Assembly (NCBI GenBank): GCA_963922205.1
Contig: CAWUHX010000226.1
Coordinates: 1-64,000 of the forward strand
Source: Romanomermis culicivorax
Taxonomy: Eukaryota > Nematoda > Enoplea > Mermithida > Mermithidae
Direction: 5' to 3'
Length of the DNA stretch: 64,000 nucleotides
The notes below the pieces were generated by a model. The model had not been told where the DNA came from. It was given only the letters and a program-made list of their open reading frames with translations, and did no database searches. The number at the start of each line of letters is the position of its first letter. Positions within the stretch are counted from its first letter, which is position 1. This document shows, one piece after another, positions 56,601-64,000 of this stretch. A program made the position numbers and the translations under genes.

Positions 56601-59600
56601 GGATGCTGGTATAAAACGTCAGGGGCATACATGTACAGTATAGAAATTTGAGGGGCATCAGAGCTAGGTTTTCTTCAAAAATGCTCAAAACAATCAAAAT
56701 TGATGAAAATGCTTTGAAACATCGTTTTCTGATGTTTCTCAGTTTGCCCTTTCAGTTCTAACATAAAATATTAGACTTTTTTCTGTTGATTTTCAATATT
56801 TTCATATGAAATTTCCTAGTCTTTATATTACCATGTCTTCAAAGAGCACTAAGCCATTTTAAAATCATATTTATTTTATGTTTTGTAACATTTATTAGAG
56901 AAAATCTACATCTACATTCATGGTATAAAAATCTCGAAAAAATGAAAATTTTAACCCCCCTCAGACTGTATTAAGCAGTGGGCCTGTATTCTGGTTTGCG
57001 TCTTAATGTTAATCCCTCTATACTTTGCTAAATTTGAGTACAGATTTGAATTTTTTAGAGTAGTCAGTGGGAGTTAAAAATTATAATTCAACTTTATTTG
57101 AACCTGTCCAGTCTGTATAATATAAAAAAATAACGCAAAAAGTGTTGCCTGACATAAGTTGACAACCTGAATTATGATTTTTGAACGTGTGTTTGTTTAA
57201 TGAAGTTAAACTTTGAACTTTTCTTTAGGCAAAAAGTTGTTGGTATGGTTCGGGAAAAAGGCAGGCGGCGTCGTCAAAACTAAGACTCGTTTATTTGCTG
57301 AAAAAGTGAATAAGACAGAACGTAAAGGCGAAGCGGAGATTATAGTGCTAAGTCAAGATAAGGAAAGCCAAGAATTTTGGGAATTGATTGGTTTATCACA
57401 CGGAGGTAATAAAATTTGGAGGTTCTGTTGGAGAAAGTGAGATTCAACTTTCCACAATTTCTAGAGACATGTTTTTGATTGATGATTAGGTCTCACGCAT
57501 TAATATGCACTAGGAATATTTTTCATAGATGATTCGGACGTCTGCAAACCCGAAGATCCCATAGTCGAACACGTGCCTTCCGACTTCAAACCTCGTAGAT
57601 CTGCTCTCTTCAATGTCAAATTGGGTATGGGTTTTCTAGAATTGCCGCAAATTGATTCAAAACGGGGTCAATTAAAGCAAAAGATGCTCGATTCTAGATG
57701 CGTTTATATTTTGGATTGCTATTCGGATATTTTCATCTGGATTGGCGAAAAATCGACACGACTGGTAAGCCTTATTCGTGTAATGTTTCAGGTTAAAAAT
57801 TTGATTATTTTGTGATTAGTAGTTACACTCCTGTAAAATGAAAGTGTCTGTGCGGTTAGATCGAAAAATTCGTTTCGTAAAATTTCGTACCGAAGCTTTT
57901 CTCTGGAAAATTCATTCATTTTTCTCCGATAAACAAATTGTGATACAAGGTGTTTGAATTCACGGAATGTACACAACAGGATTGCCACTGCATAACAATG
58001 ATTTCCGGTCAGGGTCGTAAAAATGATCCAAAAGCGGAGTTTCTGTTACATAGTTTCTAATGTTGGTCATCAGCTTGCCCCTGACGTTTCTGAATAATCC
58101 TAGAAGTTGTAACTTGTAAACTTTCAGCTATTGTATGTGCGAAACTTTTTCGGCTGATTATTTTACATGCTGATTTAGTAAATCATATTCGATAGTTCAG
58201 TTGCATTAGAATGATATTTCTCTCTAATCAAGTTGGAGCACGTGTGACTCAGATCTGACGATCGGTTGATGCAAATCATTTTCAGGTCAAAGCTGCCGGT
58301 ATAAAGTGTGCCGCCGAACTACAAGTCATGATCGATAGACCCGAATTCACGGCCGTTAATAAGATATTCGAAGGTAAGATCGTAATCGTAAGTTTTTCAA
58401 ATCATTCTGTTTGAGCGTCAATTTATAGCCGTTCTGATCTAATGATAAAAATTGTATAATTCCGGATTTTTTCACCGTTCATTTTTGATGGAAAGCAGTT
58501 TCAGTTGTCAAAAAGCTTGTCCATTGTATAAAAATCACCACATTTAACCTGAAAAATTCAGGGAGCTTTCACCGCGGAAAATATATAGCCCTCCAAGACA
58601 AGAGAATTTTCGCAGACTCACGATTCCAGTTATCAATTATGATAATTGTATCTCAAGAATTCGTCAGAATAAATGGTGTCGTAATTTTCCTTACATATAC
58701 ATATAAATATAAATATTAGAAATAACTAATCTCCTTTAGGAATAACTAAAAGATTTAGAAATAACTAATCTCCTTTAGGCTCGGAAACTATGATTTTTAA
58801 ATCAAAATTCGTCGGTTGGGACGACGTGATGGCCGTTGATTTTACCCGCACGGCCGAATCAGTTCAACGCCGTGGCGCCGATATCAAGGTCATTCTGGAA
58901 AGGGACAAAATGAAAACGGAATTGGCCGCATTATTCGTCGAAAGGCAGCCGATCATACCCGAAGAGGAAGCCGATCAAATGATAATGGGTAAGACCATGA
59001 GAATGGAAATACGTAAAACGTGAAATCATGATTGTGAAAGAGCTAAATGTCCAAAGTTTTCTGTGGTGGTCATAATTTTTCATTTTCTAGAATGCAACGA
59101 AGATCTAGAATTTATGGAACCGTTTGTTTTGGAAGGCAAAAAATTTGTCCGATTACCGGATGACGAGTTCGGAATTTTCTACACTCAAGATTGCTACGTA
59201 TTTTTGTGTCGTTATTGGGTGCCTACCGAAGATTTTGACGATCAAGACGCAGAGAAAGGTAATGTTCATTTTACCTCTATCAGGTGATGTCAACACTTCC
59301 ATTAGTGTTTCTTATTTCGAAATATCATGCACGTATAGAAAAAGTTTTAATTCAGCTAGTAAAGCTTTTTTAACTTTTGTTTTCACTGCATCTGCTAACC
59401 ATGTATGTATTGAGCAAGCGTTCAATCAAACCAAGTTCAGCCTCGTTGTAAAATTTCCCTATAAAGTGCCCAAATTAAGACGGCCATTGATTACGGTTAG
59501 TTATAAGTTTTTTAGGATGTGATTCATTTTTATTTTATAGATTCAAAAGAAGTGAACGGAAAATATGCGACGTCTCCACCTAAAGTGTTGTCCATTGTTT

Positions 59601-62600
59601 TTTTGTAGGAAAATCCAATGAAACGTTAGATTCTATGGAAAGTGCCGGCGAAAATGGTAAACCTACTGCGTTGAACTCTGATTCGAATTTATCTGCCGAC
59701 GCTAATAATCAACAAAACGACGATTTCCAATGCGTCGTGTATTTCTGGCAGGGTCGCGACGCCGGCAACATGGGCTGGTTGACGTTCACATTTTCTTTGC
59801 AAAAAAAATTCGAAGCCCTATTCAAAGATAAATTAGAAGTCGTCCGCATGTATCAGCAGCAGGAGAATCAAAAATTTCTATCGCATTTCAAAAAACGTTG
59901 CGTCATAAAGCGCGGTCGCCGCAATTTGACGCTTTTGCCTGGCGCAGTGGCCTACCCAGCAATGTTCCAAATGCGCGCCAACGGGTCAGCCGTTTGTACG
60001 AGGACAATCCAAATAGATAATAAAGCGGAAAATTTGAATTCGGAATTTTGCTACATCGTCAAGTACCCGTTAAGGTTTGTTGCTACAGAAATCATGTGAC
60101 CTTGGGCTCTTTTACGCGCGGGTATATTTGCATAGTTGAGCACTTATGAATGTGAAGGAAAAACAACGTTTCGTGCTGTTAATCCAGATGGTCAGAAAAC
60201 GCATTTTTGTCGATTACGTCTCCAGAAGCACCCACAAATTTAGGACTCCATCATAAGTTCCTTTTATGTACCTAAAATCTTTTTCGCGCGGCCTAAGTAA
60301 TCCGAACTGTGCGGAAAAGTCATTGCTACAATAGCCAAATATCTGCTCCTTGTGCATGATCTTTTATAAATATCTATTAAATTATTAGAAAGGTTGATGT
60401 AAAAAATTTTTTTCATAACCATTACTTTTCATTTCAAATGTTGTACAATTTTCCTAAACAGATTTGTATCTTCAGTATTTCGAGTTCTTTTCTTTGTGGT
60501 GTTCTCCGGTTTTTCCCCACCGTACGTTATTCTGTCGCCTTCGGAAAATGTCGAGACTATTAAATTCCTTGACGACAATTTTTCGTTTGAAATTCGCATC
60601 GTGAATTTTTCTTTTAGAATTCGCGATGAACATGGAAACGACGGTTATTTATACGTTTGGATCGGCTCCAGATCGAAAACTTGCGAGCAGACGTTGATCG
60701 AACAACTGGCTCGCGAAAATTTGAATGTCGAATCGTTTCCGGTTCTTTTGGTTAAAGAAAACGATGAACCAGATCAATTTTGGGATGCTTTGACGAGCGG
60801 AAAAAGTCGAAATTACGATAGTCAAGCTGATTTTATGCGCCACACGAGATTATTTCGTTGTACAAACGAAAAAGGCTATTTCGTCGTTGCCGAAAAAACT
60901 ATCGATTTTTGTCAGGTAATCAAATTTGTAGAACTATATTTGAGATACACGTTTCCTTGAAGTCGAAGTCGAATTACAGGAGACAAGGGGATTCGTAAAG
61001 ACGACCTCCAAGAACCGAAGAATATCTGGGGTACTACAGTAGTTTGAAAAATACTGTGGCATCATGTGTCAAGGTTTCATGCATGTTCGAAATTCTATAA
61101 TCAGTTGGTATGTTCAGCCAGTTGAAGAGAATGTGTTTTTCGACCAAAAATGCAATAAACACGCTCGCGATCAATGAATTTTTGCTCCAAAAGTAATACT
61201 GTTGATTATTTCGGCGCGATGGGCCGAAAATTTTTCGCTTTTTGACCGATTTTTTCTCTCAAAGGTTATTTTCGACCAAAATATTGATTTTTCCGAGGCC
61301 AGCTGGGAGAATAGCTGTCGATAACTGAAGTTGGTGTAGACTCTTACCTGTGCATGAACAGTCTGCCCGAGAGGGTAAACTGGGATTTTCTCAGGGTAGT
61401 AAATATATAGTAACTGATTTTGTCTAAGAAAACCCAATCAGTGAAAGTTTCAGCGGACAGAATTTTTCGGTGCTAAATGGAGTCCTGTCAAGAAAAGTGC
61501 AAGTAGAGCAGCTTCTGAGTTAAAACGACTAGTAGCAACTCACGGTTACTCAGGCAGTAAACGCTTATCTGCCCAAAATCCATGGGTGCTAAATGAGCAT
61601 CTGTCACGCCTGGTAGCGCACAACTGCCTTACCTCTCCCCGGTGCACAGGTATGGGTAGACCTGTCGACAGCTGTCGATATAACTGAATTTTTCGGGTGT
61701 TCTTCGAAAAATTTTTCTTTCTTTTCATGTTAAAATTATACAGGAAATGTATAAAATGAACAAAAATTGTAGATTCCTAAGAAAATCTTCAGTTGAATCT
61801 GTTCTTACGACTCTACCTTATTTAGAATCATTGAGTTGAAAAATAATTGCTTCCCGCATTTCTTTGATCAAAGGTAAAGCTTTAAAGGTTCAGATTGACG
61901 TCTCGCCGAAAAAATTTCAATATTTGTAAATTCTGAAACTCTGGAAAATGAATCTTCTCGACACTTATCCTCAAGTGAAAGCTTCACATTTTCAGTCTAG
62001 GATGGTCTTGATCGTTTCCCTATAGAAAAGTTCATGTTCGCAAAGTTCGGGAAACTTCAAGCTGAAGGAAAAAAGGTGAAGAATTATGGACTGCCTTCGC
62101 ATGTCACGCTGATGGAGTTTTAATCATTTTTCAAATGCAAAAAAATTCATGTTAAGAAAATATTAAAATTTTCGCAGTCAGGAAAAAGATTCCGTGAAAA
62201 TTCGTTGCCATTATCTTAATTTTCGTCGAATATTCGAACAATAAAATATCAAAGATCACTTCTTCAGAAGTGCGATGAGACATTTTAGACGAAGAAAACT
62301 AGTTAACTGATCGGTAAAAACACATGCTTATGACCGCGCTAGAGCTGGATTATAGCGAATATGATTACTGTAATCATTGTCGACGTGAAGCGCCAAAAAT
62401 TTTTTAAGATTTGACCTTCTAAAATGCGCTAATATGCTTTTTTCGATCGAGACACCCCAAAATTTTTTCGTAGTTTGGCGAAAGAGCCCAATTTTTTTAG
62501 TGTTTTTAAAATTTTTTTTTGCCAAAAACACCGATTTGACAGAAAAGACAATGTCAAGAATGTACTATGTACTTGAATTATGTAACAATCTGCAGCACTG

Positions 62601-63368
62601 CTACTCAATAGTAGGATACATATCTCAAAACTTTATTCAACTGTGCATGAGCCACGTTTGTTTAATAACATAGCGGTTGGGCAGTGAGCACATAGGATGA
62701 ATACCAAACTTGATATTCACATAATATGATGATATTTTCAAAAGAACGAATACTTATATATTCATAATTCGTATAACGCCGCGAAAGGTCGAAATATTTT
62801 GAATAAATCGCTTAAAGATTTACGTTTAGTCTGACTAATTTACGAAATTAAGGTTTTTTCCCGGTTCCGTAAAAAATCTCGGTTATTTTTCTTTCTCCCC
62901 CTATTGGTGGCCGCCCTGACTATAGATCTTTATTTAGACACTTCCCAATTGCAAGCGAAACGCTCTTTTATGATTCATTTTATTAAAGAGTCGACAAGTT
63001 TAATTATATTACTCTGTTTCGTTAGGATGATTTGGATGACGACGACGTCATGATTTTGGACAACGGCGACCAAATTTTCTTGTGGTGTGGCGTCCGAGCC
63101 AGTGAAGTGGAAGTGAAATTGGCCTACAAAGCAGCTCAGGTAAGATGGGCACATTTACTTTTAAATTATTGTTTTTCCTCAATTTTGACTTTCTGACGGT
63201 TTTTCGCCACTCGCCCTTTCTTTTTACCAGGTATATATCCAAAATCTGCGGCTCAAGCAACCGGATCGACCGCGAAAATTATGCGTTACTCTAAAGGGCA
63301 AAGAATCGAAGAGATTCACGAAATGCTTTCACGCTTGGAGTAAACACAAAGTGCCGGCTGGCGATTGA
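50730..63368 (+). CDS. fli-1: Flightless-1 homologue (LRR-gelsolin actin regulator), complete
   Basis: FLI-1 is an actin-binding, gelsolin-superfamily protein with an N-terminal LRR module, acting in cytoskeletal remodelling and as a nuclear coactivator. Coding exons: 50730-50792, 50897-51103, 51966-52130, 52181-52276, 52945-53698, 54881-55195, 55345-55552, 56352-56608, 57229-57405, 57529-57764, 58286-58373, 58779-58988, 59091-59258, 59609-60074, 60618-60915, 63026-63139, 63231-63368. They sum to 3960 bases, 1319 residues, without frame conflict; every junction is GT-AG and in phase. Landmarks are [15 protein letters not shown] at the start, MPPKPS then FYNIDFSL at the LRR end, [16 protein letters not shown] in gelsolin repeat 1, and [10 protein letters not shown] at the end. 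It is slightly longer than typical (about 1260-1270). No AATAAA was seen downstream. Confidence 0.96.
51387..51546. mobile_element. hAT-type MITE in fli-1 intron 2
   Basis: Left end CAATGCCGTGCACAAGG; right end, reverse-complemented, CAGGGCCGTGCGCAGGAC. The inverted CGTGC-CA-GG pattern is typical of small hAT elements. It is flanked by 8 bp TATATATA on both sides, although the right flank is inside a (TA)n run, so the duplication is less decisive. Confidence 0.65.
51547..51577. repeat. (TA)n microsatellite
   Basis: About fifteen TA units immediately right of the hAT-type MITE. Confidence 0.95.
51628..51810. mobile_element. hAT-type MITE with perfect 8 bp TSD in fli-1 intron 2
   Basis: The left end is CAGTGGCGGATCCAG and the right end, reverse-complemented, is CAAGTACGGATTTAGG. 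The perfect 8 bp direct repeat GGTACGGC flanks it at 51620-51627 and 51811-51818. Long G and C runs are mirrored inside the ends. CAGTGGCGGATCC termini are common among hAT elements. Confidence 0.85.
54881..58988 (+). CDS. fli-1: fli-1 exons 6-12: linker and gelsolin-like repeats 1-3
   Basis: Exon 6 is a linker with an eight-alanine run and a charged helical stretch, then [18 protein letters not shown], matching the family's RRWDQGLEKP. Exons 7-8 form gelsolin repeat 1, with [17 protein letters not shown] (the G1 core) and [11 protein letters not shown] leading into repeat 2. Exon 9 has [10 protein letters not shown] and [18 protein letters not shown]. Exons 10-12 have [11 protein letters not shown] and [20 protein letters not shown] (repeat 3), ending at EEEADQMIM. 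Phases chain without error across all six introns. Confidence 0.95.
55645..55844. mobile_element. Short word-array element with 8 bp TSD in fli-1 intron 7 (word TCCGTACGGTACGGA)
   Basis: The perfect 8 bp direct repeat GTGTCGAT lies at 55645-55652 and 55837-55844. Between them are GTTTTTTCCGTACCAGACGG, TTTTCCGTACGGTACGGGAT and GTCCGTACGGTACGGATCAA. The ends are roughly inverted (CTGTTTTTTCCGTAC against GTGCTTTTTCGTAC). The palindromic word gives it the same flavour as families A to I. hAT-like by TSD length. Confidence 0.7.
59091..63368 (+). CDS. fli-1: fli-1 exons 13-17: gelsolin-like repeats 4-6 and C-terminus
   Basis: Exon 13 has [20 protein letters not shown] followed by [14 protein letters not shown], the start of repeat 4. 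Exon 14 begins with a poorly conserved acidic/Asn-rich insert, then has the hallmark [20 protein letters not shown] and [11 protein letters not shown]. Exon 15 has [13 protein letters not shown] and [14 protein letters not shown]. Exon 16 encodes [20 protein letters not shown] (repeat 6 calcium-type acidic core). Exon 17 ends [17 protein letters not shown], a headpiece-less end as in other FLI proteins. The intron before exon 16 is about 2.1 kb and carries repeat material. Confidence 0.95.
61311..61689. repeat. Possible inverted-repeat element in fli-1 intron 15
   Basis: GCTGTCGATAACTGAA at 61313 and GCTGTCGATATAACTGAA at 61672 form direct flanks. Inside, GTAGACTCTTACCTGTGCA and GTCTACCCATACCTGTGCA (reverse-complemented) are inverted. 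The assignment is tentative. Confidence 0.4.
62345..62530 (-). repeat. Hairpin-tailed word-array element, word TTTGGCG / TTGCCAAA, in fli-1 intron 15
   Basis: It has the same order as 46152-46340: a decayed GC hairpin (GACGTGAAGCGCC), the tail module (GATTTGACCTTCTAAAATGC), then AATTTTTTCGTAGTTTGGCG and TTTTTTTTGCCAAAAACACC. The family therefore reaches into fli-1. Confidence 0.55.
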
Positions 63369-64000
63369 AATCCTTTTGTAAAATTTAAAATTTTCGCCTA
63401 TATGCAGAGCCTTACGTTTTTTTATAAAAAAAATCTCCGTCCTGATCAGCTTATTTTGGAGGGATGTTTGAAACTTTATTCTTTACCATGCATGCATATA
63501 CTCTATTTTTCCAAATGAGACTCGTAGAGAAAAAATGCGCATGTGAAAAACAACCTGCGTACGCGACCGCCTTTTTCCTCAGATTGACTGTAGCAATTGA
63601 GAGAATAATTCGAGAAAAAATATATCCGCTTAAATTGCAGATTTGTTATCTATTCATGAATTTCTAAGGATTGTTTTGCATTCCGAAGCTCATTTAAGCC
63701 TTGACCTGCTTCTAATAATGAGACATGGTAAGGAAATCATTTTATATTTTTGCCTGCAAAATTGTACGTATTTTGTATATGGCTGCAAATTTTCAGACAA
63801 ATTATAAGACACAGATCAATTTTTATCCTTACATTTTCAATTTTTCGACAGCATGCCCACTATCAGTGAAGTTTACTGGACTAAAATCATCATCAAGTGT
63901 TGACAGCTCCACGGGTATTCATGTCAGTTATTCTAAAATGATTAGAAGTGAAATTACGAAGGTTTGACGATTTTCTATGGAAAGCTGTCTCGAATGTGCG
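63369..64000. other. Region downstream of fli-1
   Basis: No canonical AATAAA or ATTAAA, no exon and no recognised element. The start of the next gene, if any, is not visible. Confidence 0.45.

Noticed and set aside
1..64000. tRNA, rRNA and snRNA genes.
   Set aside because: No convincing A-box/B-box pair or conserved rRNA or snRNA block was seen on either strand by eye; short matches such as GGTTCAAATC near 45256 lie in repeats.

Overview
The window is animal nuclear DNA, most likely from a nematode or a close ecdysozoan relative. It is A+T-rich, has long GT-AG introns, carries two metazoan genes split into many small exons, and is packed with short inverted-repeat transposon derivatives. The nematode call is an inference. 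It rests on the style of the FLI-1 LRR/gelsolin linker and on polypyrimidine-AG sites just upstream of both start codons with no visible upstream exon, as expected for spliced-leader trans-splicing.

Region 1 to 21.1 kb, minus strand: the 5' two-fifths or so of a teneurin gene (ten-1/Ten-m family), which continues off the left edge. Sixteen exons were traced from an ATG at 21067 down to 860: a proline-rich cytoplasmic domain with a basic KKKR patch, one transmembrane segment, a furin-like RKR site, eight EGF-like repeats, and the start of the domain that follows them. Reading phase chains perfectly through the first eleven exons. From EGF4 to EGF8 there are four single-base frame conflicts. 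Introns hold a mariner-type element with a nested MITE and a ~1 kb strand-asymmetric polypurine tract.

Region 21.1 to 34.4 kb: apparently intergenic, built mainly of mobile-element derivatives. Several are flanked by inverted arrays of a short repeated word (for example TTGGCGCC, or TTCAAAAGCGCAG). One has a perfect 10 bp target duplication. Another encloses a FLYWCH/GCM-like zinc-finger ORF typical of Mutator-like (MULE) transposases.

Region 34.5 to 38.3 kb, minus strand: one uninterrupted ORF of about 1.2 kb codons for a Lys/Thr/Ser/Ala-rich protein, mostly ten 87-96 residue tandem repeats, with a polyA signal. The family was not recognised.

Region 38.3 to 50.7 kb: more word-array elements, three of them nested at 41.3-42.1 kb, then a 6 kb field of related elements. 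These share one layout and a GC-rich hairpin (GGCGCTTCGCGCC), but each carries a different repeated word. A ~1.87 kb palindrome lies at 45.3-47.2 kb.

Region 50.7 to 63.4 kb, plus strand: a complete, intact flightless-1 gene (fli-1) with 17 coding exons and 1319 residues: N-terminal LRRs followed by six gelsolin-like repeats. Its introns contain two hAT-type MITEs with perfect 8 bp TSDs and another short element with a palindromic word.

The two recognised genes are divergently arranged and not obviously functionally coupled: a cell-adhesion receptor and an actin regulator. The most unusual signal is the large set of unrelated terminal-array words in otherwise similarly organised elements.
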